The translations under genes were made by a program, and so were the position numbers. Of a DNA stretch of 64,000 bases, positions 36,545 to 46,723 are shown in pieces (the stretch's first letter is position 1; the number at the start of each line of letters is the position of its first letter). Source of the DNA: Gammaproteobacteria bacterium (GTDB lineage Bacteria > Pseudomonadota > Gammaproteobacteria > Xanthomonadales > SZUA-36); contig JAJFLB010000012.1 of assembly GCA_021772915.1 (NCBI GenBank), positions 124,001 to 188,000 of the forward strand, written 5' to 3'. The notes beneath the pieces are model-generated. The model had not been told where the DNA came from, did not search any database, and worked only from the letters and a program-made list of their open reading frames with translations.

Positions 36545-37716
36545 CAGATTCTTAGCAGGTTGGTCAAAACAGCGAAAATGGCCGTCATCACGATAATGGC
36601 AATGATACCGCTGACAACTGCGTTGGTGGCTGCATTCCCCACGGCGGATGCACTGCGGCCGCTTTGGATGCCATGCATACAACCGGTCACAGCAACCATG
36701 ATGCCAAAGATACTGCCTTTGACGACACCCAGCGCAATGTCGCTCAAGTCTATGGCCTGTCGGGTTTGCTGGATGTACTCTGTGGTGCTCAAATCCAATA
36801 CCCCGACACCCACCAGGTAACCGCCGAAGATACCCAATGCGTCTGCGTACAACACCAGTAACGGGAACATTAATGCCAGTGCCAGCATCCTTGGCAAGAC
36901 GAGGAATTCCATGGGGGAAAACCCAAATGTCTTGAGCGCATCAATTTCCTCATTGACCTGCATTGTGCCCAGTTGTGCAGCATAGGCAGCACCGGTTCGT
37001 CCGGCCATTACGATTGCGGTCATCATCGGTGCAATCTCACGTGTCTGACCGAGCGCGACCAGGTCTGCTACGTAGATACCGGCACCAAATTGCTGTAGTT
37101 GAACCGCACCCATGAAGCCGAGTATCACGCCCAACAATACATTGATAATGCCGACGATTGGCAGCGCCTGAGGTCCGGTCTCCTGGATAAACACTGCAAT
37201 ATCAGAGCGCAAAAACCGGGCTCTACCCCACATGAAGCGCCAAAGTGTCAACAGGGATTGTCCGAGGAAGTGATTGCTCTCACCCAGCGCACGCGTGATT
37301 TGAAGGGTCGATTGACCAATAAGCAGCAGCATGGATGATGGCGTGGGTGCTGGGCGACGCTCGCCTCGCGGTGGAACGGCCTCCGACATGACAAGTAAGC
37401 CACGTATGCCCTCAGGCAGGCTCTGCAAATCCGTGACCAGGTTCAGTTTCCTGGCCAACCTGAGCACTGCGGCCACAGCGACCAGTACCCTGCCATCCCA
37501 GACCGTCAGTGCTTCACCACGGAACGTGATCCGGTCAAGCGTCAGATGTGGGTCTTTAGTTTCGCATACCAGGTAATCTACGGCATCTACCAGATTCTGG
37601 TCGGTTGATTTGCGCGCTGTCCAATCGCCGCGAAGTGTAATCGTAAGCGTGCCGTTATGTGGTCCTGACAACTCAAATTTACCTGCTTGTTGCTGGATTG
37701 CTGGGACGGTGGTCAT
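36544..37716 (-). CDS. mlaE: MlaE-like ABC transporter permease with N-terminal STAS-like domain
   Basis: 390-residue permease. The N-terminal 110 or so residues look like a STAS-type domain (GTLTITLRGDWTARKS). The MlaE core follows with about five membrane segments (VGIINVLLGVILGFMGAVQLQQFG, IAPMMTAIVMAGRTGAAYAAQLGTMQVNEEIDALKTFG in part, GYLVGVGVLDL). The ATG at 37716 gives a clean N-terminus. It is the first gene of the MCE transporter block. STAS-permease fusions are known in the YrbE/MlaE family. Confidence 0.9.
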   Translation of the reverse strand: MTTVPAIQQQAGKFELSGPHNGTLTITLRGDWTARKSTDQNLVDAVDYLVCETKDPHLTLDRITFRGEALTVWDGRVLVAVAAVLRLARKLNLVTDLQSLPEGIRGLLVMSEAVPPRGERRPAPTPSSMLLLIGQSTLQITRALGESNHFLGQSLLTLWRFMWGRARFLRSDIAVFIQETGPQALPIVGIINVLLGVILGFMGAVQLQQFGAGIYVADLVALGQTREIAPMMTAIVMAGRTGAAYAAQLGTMQVNEEIDALKTFGFSPMEFLVLPRMLALALMFPLLVLYADALGIFGGYLVGVGVLDLSTTEYIQQTRQAIDLSDIALGVVKGSIFGIMVAVTGCMHGIQSGRSASAVGNAATNAVVSGIIAIIVMTAIFAVLTNLLRI

Positions 37717-37920
37717 AGATTTTTTGGGTTGCCCCACCGGCCCGCATATTTCACCACGGCGGATGCCGCCTCTGATATAGAGCCCATGTTCCCTCCCAAG
37801 TGGACTACGATGAATGCACCACCAATTGCATTGCATAGATGATGACCTGGTTTGTTTGGTTACACCGAAATCAAAATAAGTTTTGGGTGGTACGGTCGAA
37901 ATGAATATACAGATTAATAA

Positions 37921-38664
37921 TTACCACAGGCGGAGCACGTCGGCGGACGAAAAAATGGGTCTGATTTTAAAACCAAGGGCGAGTCGACTGTAGAGTTCCG
38001 GCGGCACACCAATATCAGCAAGATAAAGCTCACCAACCTGCGCATCAATGCCGGTTGCCCGTAATCCTTCCTTTGGCAGGGCCAGGCACATGGTTGCGCT
38101 GGCATTGATCGAAGAATCAAACACGGTGCCAGTGGTGGCGTTGACCCCGGATGGCACGTCGAGCGCCAGGATGGGACTCTTTTTGGTATTGGACCATTCA
38201 ATCAACTGGCGAACCAGACCATGGGGTGCGCCGTCAAGACTGTAGCCGACTAAGCCATCAATGATGAGATCAGGTCTGCGACCCGAGTGCGGCAGTATGG
38301 GTTGTGCAAACCACTCAACACCCATTCGAATGAGAATCTCGAGCTGGTGGGCCGCCACCGACGTCATCTGCTTGGGAGCCTGAGCCAGTAAGACCTGTAC
38401 TTTGGCACCCCAGTTGTGCAGGCGCCGTGCCGCCACCAGGGACCCGCCACCGTTGCCACCTTTGCCCGCCATGACCGTGATGTGCTTGCCGGTGGGGCTG
38501 CCATTCAGGAAGCGTTCTCTGGCCAGGGTGGCGAGACAATGTCCGGCGTTTTCCATCATCTGTATCAAAACGATGTGGTATTCCACCATCATCGTACGAT
38601 CTACTTCAATCATCTGTGCAGCGTTGAGAGAGGGAATATCTTCTTCCAGGGTCGGAATGTTCAT
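37921..38664 (-). CDS. nnrE: NAD(P)H-hydrate epimerase (YjeF N-domain)
   Basis: 247-residue stand-alone epimerase that should interconvert R and S forms of NAD(P)HX. Landmarks are LNAAQMIEVDRTMM, MMENAGHCLATLAR and LALDVPSGVNATTG. The phosphate-binding loop reads GKGGNGGGSLVAAR, where many family members have GxGNNGGDG-like sequence, so one conserved Asn and the Asp are replaced. The C-terminal dehydratase domain of E. coli-type fusions is absent, and its function would need another gene. Confidence 0.82.
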   Translation of the reverse strand: MNIPTLEEDIPSLNAAQMIEVDRTMMVEYHIVLIQMMENAGHCLATLARERFLNGSPTGKHITVMAGKGGNGGGSLVAARRLHNWGAKVQVLLAQAPKQMTSVAAHQLEILIRMGVEWFAQPILPHSGRRPDLIIDGLVGYSLDGAPHGLVRQLIEWSNTKKSPILALDVPSGVNATTGTVFDSSINASATMCLALPKEGLRATGIDAQVGELYLADIGVPPELYSRLALGFKIRPIFSSADVLRLW

Positions 38665-38959
38665 CTGTGTCTTCCTTCAATGCCCATGAATGTGTTCTTA
38701 ATCATCAAACATCAAGAGGGCATCCTTAGCTTTGGTGGACCCTTTTGGATGGTTCGGGCAAATCGTTGGACCGATCCCGCTTGCTCCCCGGAATTCCTAA
38801 AGCTCAACTTACAGGTTACAATGCCGGGGCTGTTCTCGTAGATGTCCCTGACTGCCAATTGGTTACATCACAAAGGGAGTCTCGGGAAAGGGCGGAGGTC
38901 TTTATGCGCTCACCGGCTTGCCCAAATCAAAGCGGTTACGCGAATTCGATGAGTCTTGA
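38665..38959. other. Divergent intergenic region nnrE / ECF sigma gene
   Basis: About 295 bp between divergent genes. Track ORFs here are short shadows. Promoters for both directions are expected, but I cannot assign boxes. Confidence 0.45.
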
Positions 38960-39565
38960 ATGCCAACAAAAAGTCCAAAATCTGAACCCGGTTTGTCGAC
39001 GCCACCCCCGAATCATGAGGCGCTTGAAGCGGAGGTACTGGTACGCGATAACATCAGCTGGATGCTCGCACTGGCGCAACGCATATTACGTGATCAGGCA
39101 CTGGCGGAGGATGCTGTCCAAAACGCATTTATTGCGGGCTTGCGTGGTTTGCCCACCTTTGAAGGTCGTTCAAGTGTAAAAACCTGGCTGCATCGAATAA
39201 CCGTTAACGAGTGCTTGATGAAATTGCGTAAGCAGAAGCAACTCAACGAAAAACCCATTGACGAATATTTGCCTGAATTTGATCGCCATAACTGCCGTAT
39301 TGAAGCACCCTGGCCAGTGCTTTCACGTGCAGAAGATTTTTTGGAAAGTGAACGCACGCGAGCGCTGGTTGCCGAGAAAATTTCTGTCTTGCCCGGCACC
39401 TACCGTATCGTTTTGCAACTGCGCGACATCGAAGGATATAGCACTGATGAGGTTGCTGAGTTATTAGAAATTTCTCCCGGCAACGTCAAAGTCAGATTGC
39501 ATCGGGCTCGTGCAGCGCTCAAAAAGCTTCTCGAACCGGTTCTTCGAGGTGAGGTGCACCGATGA
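38960..39565 (+). CDS. ECF sigma-70 family RNA polymerase sigma factor (RpoE-like)
   Basis: 201 residues with sigma region 2 (LAQRILRDQALAEDAVQNAF, then LPTFEGRSSVKTWLHRITVN) and region 4 (QLRDIEGYSTDEVAELLE and SPGNVKVRLHRARAALKK). The start codon has only a weak Shine-Dalgarno sequence. It overlaps by 4 bp with a zinc-finger anti-sigma-like gene, the usual ECF sigma/anti-sigma unit. Target genes are unknown. Confidence 0.92.
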   Translation: MPTKSPKSEPGLSTPPPNHEALEAEVLVRDNISWMLALAQRILRDQALAEDAVQNAFIAGLRGLPTFEGRSSVKTWLHRITVNECLMKLRKQKQLNEKPIDEYLPEFDRHNCRIEAPWPVLSRAEDFLESERTRALVAEKISVLPGTYRIVLQLRDIEGYSTDEVAELLEISPGNVKVRLHRARAALKKLLEPVLRGEVHR

Positions 39566-39873
39566 AGTATTTACACAGATCAGGGGTTCGGGGCTGGATT
39601 AAGGGCGTGCTTTTTAGGGGTATGCCGGGCATGATCAATTGCGTAGAATTTGAAGAATTCGTCTTGAGCTATCTGGACGGTGAGTTGCCGGCTCGACAGT
39701 TGAAAGTGTTTGAGCGGCATATGCGGTTATGCCGTGAGTGTCGTGAATACCTCGCTGCCTATCGCTTATCCTCAGAACTCAGTTGTGCTGTGTTAGGCAC
39801 CCCCCAAGAATCAGTACCCGAGGATGTGCCTGAGGATCTGATAAAAGCGATCCTCGACGCACGTCAGTATTAA
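39562..39873 (+). CDS. Zinc-finger anti-sigma factor-like protein
   Basis: 103 residues. An HC2-type zinc site is seen as C27 (MINCVEFEEF), then HMRLCRECREYL (His-x3-Cys-x2-Cys). It is soluble, with no membrane segment, like redox- or metal-sensing zinc anti-sigmas. It overlaps the sigma gene (ATGA), which supports the track start; an internal ATG before INCVEF is possible. It should bind and inactivate the upstream sigma factor. Confidence 0.85.
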   Translation: MKYLHRSGVRGWIKGVLFRGMPGMINCVEFEEFVLSYLDGELPARQLKVFERHMRLCRECREYLAAYRLSSELSCAVLGTPQESVPEDVPEDLIKAILDARQY

Positions 39874-40139
39874 CGGCTATTTGGGGTGTAAAAGATTTAG
39901 ACAGCACACGCGCATGGACTGCCCTGAACTGGGAAGGCGGACAGACGATCATGTGCCGAAAACACCGCATGCTCATAACCCGACTGTTCGGTTTATACGC
40001 TGATATTCTTGACCTGGAAATGGCAGCGCACCGGAATCGGTCGCACGAACACAAGTGTTAAGCCCCTGATCAGTAAAGCCTTAACGGTTGGCCATCGACT
40101 CAGGGTTGCGTTGCCTTTTTACCATTTACCCCTATTTCT

Positions 40140-40322
40140 CTTAAGTCATTGATTCAAAAACCATATGATTTTGAGCCAAAAACTTTGGGTGAACATGTGA
40201 GAAAAAAGCGTCTCAATATGGGACTCATGCAGAAACAGGTTGCTGAGCGACTTGGTGTTAACACCTGGACCATCCTTGGGGTGCTATGGTCGCTTTTCGT
40301 CCAACAGCAGACGGTCAAATAA
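40140..40322 (+). pseudogene. 5' half of a two-headed XRE-type HTH protein gene
   Basis: Open frame LKSLIQKPYDFEPKTLGEH... then NMGLMQKQVAERLGVNTWTI, a clear XRE-type helix-turn-helix. It then departs into unrelated codons and stops. No ATG is visible upstream. Related full-length proteins have a second HTH with MGWSIKEAARALGVDP, which here occurs separately at 42968 and 53250. It lies directly left of the DUF1772/NmrA/AraC cassette. Confidence 0.7.
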
Positions 40323-40333
40323 GCCTCATCAAC

Positions 40334-40825
40334 TTAGGCGGCCGCGCTCTGAATGAGGCCTACGGTGTACAGCAATGCTGCCGCCATTGCAGCTACCGTC
40401 CGAACGTGGTTCCACATTGTCCACCGGTCCAGGTAGTGCATCCATAACTTGACGGCTTCGGGATCCGTCGCTGACGCAGTGGCCAACTGGTCGTTCAATG
40501 GGACATTACCGAATATCGTAACGAGAAAGGTGCCGACAAAGTAGAAGATCGCCCCTCCGATCAGGAACATCATCGAAGGGTGGTTGCGGCTTACCAGCAC
40601 CAGAACAACCACTGCGACCGATAACACTGCAGTGCCCATAAATGCGCCCAGGAACGAGGGGTTGACAACGACGACATTGATGGACTGCATCGCGGCGATG
40701 CCCTCTGAGGAAGTCAAGCGCGCGAGTGATTTCATGACGAAACTCGAAAAGGCGAAGAACACACCACCGATCAATGCAGATCCCAGCAGGGCCAGTACGC
40801 CGGCCACCGTAGTGATAGCGTTCAT
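40334..40825 (-). CDS. DUF1772 (anthrone oxygenase-like) membrane protein
   Basis: 163-residue membrane protein with four hydrophobic segments (VAGVLALLGSALIGGVFFAF, VLSVAVVVLVLVS, MFLIGGAIFYFVGTFLVTIF and a C-terminal one). NVPLNDQLA and the W-x-x-WNHVRT segment fit the DUF1772 family. The ATG at 40825 overlaps the upstream NmrA-type gene stop by 4 bp; the longer track start is inside that gene. The function is unknown; the pair is often controlled by a divergent AraC protein. Confidence 0.85.
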   Translation of the reverse strand: MNAITTVAGVLALLGSALIGGVFFAFSSFVMKSLARLTSSEGIAAMQSINVVVVNPSFLGAFMGTAVLSVAVVVLVLVSRNHPSMMFLIGGAIFYFVGTFLVTIFGNVPLNDQLATASATDPEAVKLWMHYLDRWTMWNHVRTVAAMAAALLYTVGLIQSAAA

Positions 40826-41694
40826 GCCGCCACCTCGTTGACGGCCGCCCTCCAGATGCCACGAGCTGCGATGCGCCCCGCATAATCGGCGAAGTCGATC
40901 GGCTCCCGCCCCAATGCGCGCTGTACGCCGTCGCTCAGATAGGCGTTCCGCCCGTCCAGGACCGTTTCGCACAAATAGTTCAGCAGCCACGCGACGTCGT
41001 CAGGTGCCCCGGATTCGGCGATGGCTGCAGTGAATGCCTCATTTGGGATATCGATGAATTGCACCTCGCGACCGGCGGCGCTAGAGATCTCCTGCGCTAA
41101 CTCGGTGAAGGTCAACATGCGAGGGCCTGTGACTTCGTAGATTTCGTAGGCATGCCCCTCCTCGGTGAGCGCGGCAACCGCAACATCGGCGATGTCATTG
41201 ACGTCGATAAAAGGCTCTGGGACGTCGGCGGCCGGCAGCGTGATCGCGCCACCCAGAACCATGCCGAGGAACTCGCCTTCCGAGAAGTTCTGCATGAACC
41301 AGCTCGCACGAACAACGGTCCACTCGATGCCAGCTTCCTGGATGATCCGCTCACAGGCTTGCGCCTCTTCTTCGCCGCGTCCCGACAACAGCACCAGACG
41401 CTGCACACCCTGCGCTACGGCTTTCTCAGCAAACGCACGAATAGCATCCGTGGCGCCGGGGATCGCCAGATCGGGCGCGTAGGCCACATAGGCTGCGGTC
41501 ACACCTGCAAGGGCTTCACTCCAGGTACTGCGGTCATTCCAATCGAAAGGCAGATCAGCGGACCGCGACGCAATGCGGGTCTCGACACCACGTGCCTGAA
41601 GTTTTTCTGCGACGCGGCGGCCGGTCTTTCCGGTACCGCCCAGTACGAGGGTTATGCCCTCAGCGGTCTTGTTGATGTTCGTTTTGTTGTTCAT
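40822..41694 (-). CDS. NAD(P)H-binding NmrA/SDR-type protein
   Basis: 290-residue atypical short-chain dehydrogenase. The Rossmann motif LVLGGTGKTGRRVAEKL is at the N-terminus. Further family segments are RLVLLSGRGEEEAQACERII, WTVVRASWFMQNFSEG and FIDVNDIADVAVAAL. It may be a redox sensor or an oxidoreductase with an unknown substrate. It is coupled to DUF1772 and divergent from an AraC regulator that probably controls both. GC content appears higher than in the flanks. Confidence 0.88.
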   Translation of the reverse strand: MNNKTNINKTAEGITLVLGGTGKTGRRVAEKLQARGVETRIASRSADLPFDWNDRSTWSEALAGVTAAYVAYAPDLAIPGATDAIRAFAEKAVAQGVQRLVLLSGRGEEEAQACERIIQEAGIEWTVVRASWFMQNFSEGEFLGMVLGGAITLPAADVPEPFIDVNDIADVAVAALTEEGHAYEIYEVTGPRMLTFTELAQEISSAAGREVQFIDIPNEAFTAAIAESGAPDDVAWLLNYLCETVLDGRNAYLSDGVQRALGREPIDFADYAGRIAARGIWRAAVNEVAA

Positions 41695-41795
41695 GGCTCT
41701 CTCCTGTTGTTGACAGTGATTATTCTACGCACAGCCTGTATGGAGAAACATCCTCAGGACGATCAAATTCATACGCGATCGTCTAAAATGAACCG
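41695..41795. promoter_or_regulatory. Divergent promoter region NmrA-type / AraC-type genes
   Basis: About 100 bp between divergent starts, the likely place for both promoters and for AraC-family binding sites. A Shine-Dalgarno-like ggagag precedes the minus-strand ATG. No operator repeat could be assigned. Confidence 0.5.
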
Positions 41796-42740
41796 ATGGA
41801 TACGTTAGGTGGACTACTGGACGCACCGCGCGCACGTGGTGCTTTCGCCCTGCGCACGGTAATGAGCTCACCGTGGTCGCTGAGAATCCTGGCCGAATCG
41901 CCAGTCACACTAATCGCCGGCGTATCCGGCGAGACATGGGTTGTGCCCGACGATGGCGAACCGGTGCGAATCGGCCCAGGGGACATCGCCGTTACCCGCG
42001 CACCGGAACATTACAGCGTCGCCGACTCACCCACAATGCCGCCAACCGTGGTGATTCACCCGGGCCAGCGCTGCTGCGACCTGGACGGTAACTCCGTCCT
42101 CGAGGATATGACGCATGGCGTACGAACATGGGGCAATGACCCTGACGGCTCGACGGTTTTTCTGGTCGGCGCATATGAGCATCTGAGTGACATCAGTGAT
42201 CGCTTGTTGCGCGCCCTGCCGCCGGTACTGTCGATGTCGCACGCCGACTGGGAGTCCCCCCTCGTTTCATTGCTCTGCGACGAGGTTGTCAAAGACGAGC
42301 CGGGACAGGCCGCGGTACTGGATCGGATGCTCGACCTGCTGCTTACGGCTGTGCTCAAGGCCTGGTTCGCGCAACGGGATGCCAGTAGACCGGAGTGGTG
42401 GCGATACCAGGGAGACCGTATCATCGAGCGAGCGCTGCGTATCATGCACGACGATCCCGCCTATCCATGGACGCTGGACAAGCTTGCCGCGGAATCAGGT
42501 GCGTCTCGAGCTTCGCTGGCGCGCCGTTTCCATGATCTGGTGGGCGAGCCGCCTATGACCTTCTTAAAACACTGGCGGATGGCAATGGCGGCCGACTTGT
42601 TGTGCCAGCCGGACGAAACAGTGAGTACCGTGGCAGAGAAAGTCGGCTATTCGACCCCGTTCGCGTTTAGCGCTGCGTTCAAGCGTGTCCGAGGCATTAG
42701 CCCGCAGCAACACCGCGCAACCGCACACTCAACTGTGTGA
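41796..42740 (+). CDS. AraC-family transcriptional regulator with N-terminal cupin
   Basis: 314 residues. A cupin sensing domain spans about 5-180 (WSLRILAESPVTLIAGVSGE, IGPGDIAVTRAPEHY). An AraC-type double HTH is at about 205-305 (WTLDKLAAESGASRASLARRFHDLVGEPP in part, VSTVAEKVGYSTPFAFSAAF, RVRGISPQQHR). It is divergent from the NmrA/DUF1772 pair, which it probably regulates in response to an unknown small molecule. Confidence 0.92.
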   Translation: MDTLGGLLDAPRARGAFALRTVMSSPWSLRILAESPVTLIAGVSGETWVVPDDGEPVRIGPGDIAVTRAPEHYSVADSPTMPPTVVIHPGQRCCDLDGNSVLEDMTHGVRTWGNDPDGSTVFLVGAYEHLSDISDRLLRALPPVLSMSHADWESPLVSLLCDEVVKDEPGQAAVLDRMLDLLLTAVLKAWFAQRDASRPEWWRYQGDRIIERALRIMHDDPAYPWTLDKLAAESGASRASLARRFHDLVGEPPMTFLKHWRMAMAADLLCQPDETVSTVAEKVGYSTPFAFSAAFKRVRGISPQQHRATAHSTV

Positions 42741-42967
42741 GCCATCGCATTCTGCTTGGAACCCGGTATAAGAAGGCCAGCCCGATTACTAATGCTCCTG
42801 GCCTATTCTGTTGAAAAACTCGTCTTGAAAGCCAAGATTCTTAAACTACCTGAGTGACCTGTGAAGTCGACTCTCGTGATCTTCTACCAAATATGCTACT
42901 TATCCCGGGCCTCTTTCACCTTCTGAAATCATTTTAGCCCGGGCCTCTTTCAACTTCTGAAATCATT
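42741..42967. other. Short gene-free region with tandem repeat
   Basis: Contains the 34-bp-period repeat listed separately and the junction to the HTH fragment. No gene seen. Confidence 0.5.
42904..42967. repeat. Two-copy direct repeat, 34-bp period
   Basis: Two 30-bp copies cccgggcctctttca(c/a)cttctgaaatcatt at 42904-42933 and 42938-42967 differ at one base. They lie directly at the left edge of the HTH 3' fragment. Confidence 0.9.
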
Positions 42968-43168
42968 GTGCGTTCAGGGTTGTGTCGCCTATTTGCCCGG
43001 CACCAGGAGATGGGCTGGTCGATCAAGGAAGTCGCCAGGGAAATTGGTGTCGATCCATGCACGTGGAGCAAATGGGAGCGTGGACAGTCAATCCTATACC
43101 GTCAACACCGGGTACTTATGGCTCGGCTGCTTAAGGCCCACACGCTGGTTGTTTTGGTAATTTGTTAA
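42968..43168 (+). pseudogene. 3' half of a two-headed XRE-type HTH protein gene
   Basis: In-frame peptide FARHQEMGWSIKEVAREIGV ... CTWSKWERGQSILYRQHR is an XRE-type HTH highly similar, also at DNA level, to the copy at 53250-53495. There is no good start codon and no first HTH. In position and strand it continues the 5' half at 40140-40322, with the 2.4-kb cassette in between. Confidence 0.72.
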
Positions 43169-43459
43169 ACAGAACTTATTGTCTTATGTTACATTTGGGG
43201 TGAATAGATTGTAAACATTTAAAAAAACAAACACAGTTTTTGTTTTATTTGCCGCAGAGTAGAACACTGACTTAACTTGGCCCTTCATTGGGCTGATTTG
43301 GTCGGTGTGCATGGTGGAGACAGTCACCGATACTCTGCGGTCGTGCCGATATTTTTCCAAGCACCCCGTGAGTGTATCTACACTTAAATGTGGGAGCACG
43401 CGTGAGATATGATCTGACTTTTGCAGCAGAGCACCGGGGCGGGTGAGCTGAGTGATGAC
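43169..43459. other. Intergenic region before hybrid kinase
   Basis: About 290 AT-rich bp; the track ORF 43184..43741 (-) is a shadow of the kinase 5' end. It presumably holds the kinase promoter. Nothing else seen. Confidence 0.45.
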
Positions 43460-46400
43460 ATGAGTACCCGCCCCACTAAACCTGCTGAGCAACAAAAACA
43501 AGTTGAGGAAGCGTTGAGTGAGAGCGAACGACGCTACCGGGAATTGTATGAAAACGCACCGGTCGGCTATCTGTCCGTTGGCGTCGACTTTATCATCCGC
43601 CGTTGCAACGGGTTGGTTTGTGAAATGCTGGGATTCTCCCCGGATCAACTGATCGGCAGACCCATCTTTGATTTGCACATGGACTCGCCAACCGGCAAGG
43701 AGCAAGCCCGCCAAGTCTTCCAAAGTTTCCGTGCGGGGCAAGAAGTACTTGCCGATGAGTTACAGGTAAAGTGTGTCGATGGCTCGTTCCTGTGGGCCGA
43801 AGTGACGTTGAAGGCCTCGCGGGATAAGCATGGCAGAATTGTAGAAATCCATTCCATGCTGGTGGACATCACTGAACGTAAGCGGGCCGAGGAGGCCCAG
43901 CGGCAAAGTGAGGCACACTTGCACACGCTGATCGATACCTTACCCGATCTTGTTTGGTTGAAGAATACCGACGGCGTCTACCTGGACTGCAACCACAGGT
44001 TCTCAAATTTCTATGACACCAGTGAAACCGAGATCATCGGTAAATCAGATTGCGACTTTGTGGAGGAGAAAGAAGCGGCTGTTTACCAGGAGCATGACCG
44101 GAAAGTGATGCTCGAAGGCAAACCACACAGGTACGAAAAGGTCGTTACCTTCAGGGATGACGGTCACTCAGAAACACTCGAAATCATCAAGGTTCCAATG
44201 CACCAGGCGGATGGCAGCCTGGTGGGTGTATTGGGGGTTGGTCACGACATAACAGCGTATAAACGGCAGGAGGCAATCATTGCTGCGGGGGCACGTCGTG
44301 CCGAAGCATTGCTCGCGATGCCCCGCTATGCGCAACACCTGGATGAAAACGCCTTCATGCAGCGTGCTCTGGAGCTGGCGGAGGACCTTACCAACAGCAG
44401 TAATTCCTTCCTGCATTTCGTTCACGATGAGGAAGAGTGCATCGAGCTGATCACCTGGTCACGCCATACGGTTTACGATAAACACTATCCGGGCCGAGGT
44501 GATGGTATCTGGACAGATACCCTGCGCAAGTGTGAGCCGGTGGTGATCAATGACTATCCCGGTTATGCACAAACTCCTGATCATAGCGGGCGGCAAATCG
44601 AACTGCAGCGTTTACTCAGTGTGCCGATCATCGACAACGGCAAAGTGATGATGCTGGTGGGGGTGGGCAACAAGGACAGTGACTATACCGATCTGGATAC
44701 CCAAACCTTGCAACAGATGGGTAATGAGATTTGGAACATCGTGCAGCGGCGCCGTGCGGAAAACAAGATGAGGCGCTTCTCGCGGGTGCTGGAACGATCA
44801 TTAAATGAAATCTATATTTTCGACAGTGAAACCCTCCGCTTTGTCGATGTAAACCTGGGCGCACGTAAAAATCTCGGTTACTCCATCGAGGAACTGCAAG
44901 GCATGACACCGGTGGATTTGAAACCGCAGTTTACAATCCTGTCATTCGCTGAGCTGATTGAACCCTTGCGTAGTGGTCAGCAGCAAGAAATAGCCTTTAC
45001 AACGCTCCATCGCCGCAAAGACGGCTCCAGCTACGCGGTTGAAGTCCATCTGCAGTTGATGGATGAAGATCCACCGGTCTTTGTCGCGGTCATTTTGGAC
45101 ATCACCGAACGTGAAGAGATGGAGAGTGAACTGCGTAAGCTGGCACAGGCGGTGGAGCAAAGCCCAGAGAGTATCGTCATCACCAATATCGATGCCGAGA
45201 TCGAATATGTAAACGCCGCATTCACACGCAACACAGGGTACAGCAGAGAGGAAGTGAAGGGTAGAAACCCACGTATGCTTCAATCAGGTGATACCCCGAG
45301 GGAAACCTACATTGCGATGTGGGATACGCTGCGCAGCGGTCAGTCCTGGGGGGGGGAGTTTTACAATCGACGTAAAGACGGCGCTGTGTATATCGAAATG
45401 GCCCTGGTCGTACCATTGAAGCAACCCGATGGCACAATTACTCACTATCTTGCGGTGAAGGAAGACATCACCGAGAAGAAACGACTGGCCGAAGAACTGG
45501 CCGAGCACCGCCACCACCTTGAAGAACTGGTGGAAGATCGGACCTCGCAACTGACCGAGGCGCAGGAAAAAGCGGAAGCTGCGAATCAAGCCAAGAGTGT
45601 CTTTCTGGCCAATATGAGTCACGAGATCCGTACTCCTATGAACGCCATAATCGGGCTTACCCACCTGTTGCAACGAACCGATCCGACCAAGCAGCAGGCG
45701 GTGCGCTTGTCGAAGATTGATACCTCTGCAGGGCATCTGTTGTCGATCATCAATGATATTCTGGACCTTTCCAAAATTGAGGCCGGCAAGCTGACGCTGG
45801 AACATTCAGATTTCAGCCTGAGTACCATTTTTGATCAAGTCAAGTCGCTGTTAAGAGAACAGACCCGGTCCAAGGGTCTGAGTATTGAAGTAGACCAAAA
45901 CGACGTGCCTGAATGGCTCAAGGGTGATCCTACCCGTCTGCGCCAGGCCTTGCTTAACTACGCCAGCAACGCTGTTAAGTTTACTGAGCAGGGCACGATT
46001 ATGCTGTGTGCCAAAAAGCTGGAAGAACTCGAAGGCGAGATGCTGGTGCGCTTCGAAGTACAGGACAGCGGTATTGGTATTGAGTCCGATAAGCTATCTG
46101 ATCTATTCCGGGCCTTTGAGCAGGCTGATGCGTCCACCACGCGTAAACATGGTGGTACCGGCCTGGGCTTGACCATTAACCGACGTCTGGCACAGTTGAT
46201 GGGTGGCGAAGCGGGGGCAGAAAGTGAGCCGGGCAAAGGCAGCACGTTCTGGTTCACCGCCCGACTCCGTCGCGGTCAAGGTGTAAAGTCGGCCACTGCA
46301 GCAAAAAACTTAACGGATGCCGAAACCCAGTTACGGACCCGTTATGAGGGTGTTCGTATTCTGCTGGTTGAAGACAATGCCATCAACTGTGAGGTGGCCG

Positions 46401-46723
46401 TGGCGCTTCTTAGCGGTGTAGGCTTGGCGGTGGATACCGCAAAAGACGGTGCGGAGGCGGTGGCACTGGTGGGTGAGGGTGTCTATACCCTGGTGTTGAT
46501 GGATGTGCAGATGCCGGTAATGGACGGATTGGAGGCGACCCGGGTGATTCGGGAAGACAATACGGACCTGCCCATCCTGGCGATGACAGCCAATGTGTTT
46601 GCAGAGGATCGTCGAGCCTGCCTGGATGCCGGTATGAACGACTTTGTCGCCAAGCCGGTCAACCCCCAGCATCTGTTTGCAACGCTTACCAAGTGGTTGC
46701 CAAAGCGGGACGCACTGATTTGA
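43460..46723 (+). CDS. Multi-PAS/GAF hybrid sensor histidine kinase
   Basis: Roughly 1087 residues from the ATG at 43460 (the track TTG at 43421 adds 13). Order: PAS with PAC ([19 protein letters not shown]), second PAS ([20 protein letters not shown]), GAF-like ([20 protein letters not shown]), third and fourth PAS ([39 protein letters not shown]), coiled coil, HisKA with phospho-His in [20 protein letters not shown], HATPase ([32 protein letters not shown]), and a receiver ([25 protein letters not shown]). No membrane segment is obvious, so it is probably cytoplasmic. No partner regulator is adjacent. Confidence 0.93.
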   Translation: MSTRPTKPAEQQKQVEEALSESERRYRELYENAPVGYLSVGVDFIIRRCNGLVCEMLGFSPDQLIGRPIFDLHMDSPTGKEQARQVFQSFRAGQEVLADELQVKCVDGSFLWAEVTLKASRDKHGRIVEIHSMLVDITERKRAEEAQRQSEAHLHTLIDTLPDLVWLKNTDGVYLDCNHRFSNFYDTSETEIIGKSDCDFVEEKEAAVYQEHDRKVMLEGKPHRYEKVVTFRDDGHSETLEIIKVPMHQADGSLVGVLGVGHDITAYKRQEAIIAAGARRAEALLAMPRYAQHLDENAFMQRALELAEDLTNSSNSFLHFVHDEEECIELITWSRHTVYDKHYPGRGDGIWTDTLRKCEPVVINDYPGYAQTPDHSGRQIELQRLLSVPIIDNGKVMMLVGVGNKDSDYTDLDTQTLQQMGNEIWNIVQRRRAENKMRRFSRVLERSLNEIYIFDSETLRFVDVNLGARKNLGYSIEELQGMTPVDLKPQFTILSFAELIEPLRSGQQQEIAFTTLHRRKDGSSYAVEVHLQLMDEDPPVFVAVILDITEREEMESELRKLAQAVEQSPESIVITNIDAEIEYVNAAFTRNTGYSREEVKGRNPRMLQSGDTPRETYIAMWDTLRSGQSWGGEFYNRRKDGAVYIEMALVVPLKQPDGTITHYLAVKEDITEKKRLAEELAEHRHHLEELVEDRTSQLTEAQEKAEAANQAKSVFLANMSHEIRTPMNAIIGLTHLLQRTDPTKQQAVRLSKIDTSAGHLLSIINDILDLSKIEAGKLTLEHSDFSLSTIFDQVKSLLREQTRSKGLSIEVDQNDVPEWLKGDPTRLRQALLNYASNAVKFTEQGTIMLCAKKLEELEGEMLVRFEVQDSGIGIESDKLSDLFRAFEQADASTTRKHGGTGLGLTINRRLAQLMGGEAGAESEPGKGSTFWFTARLRRGQGVKSATAAKNLTDAETQLRTRYEGVRILLVEDNAINCEVAVALLSGVGLAVDTAKDGAEAVALVGEGVYTLVLMDVQMPVMDGLEATRVIREDNTDLPILAMTANVFAEDRRACLDAGMNDFVAKPVNPQHLFATLTKWLPKRDALI

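Noticed and set aside
43184-43741. 185-residue minus-strand ORF over the start of the hybrid kinase
   Set aside because: It overlaps a strongly supported PAS domain on the plus strand and has no recognisable family, so it is a shadow.
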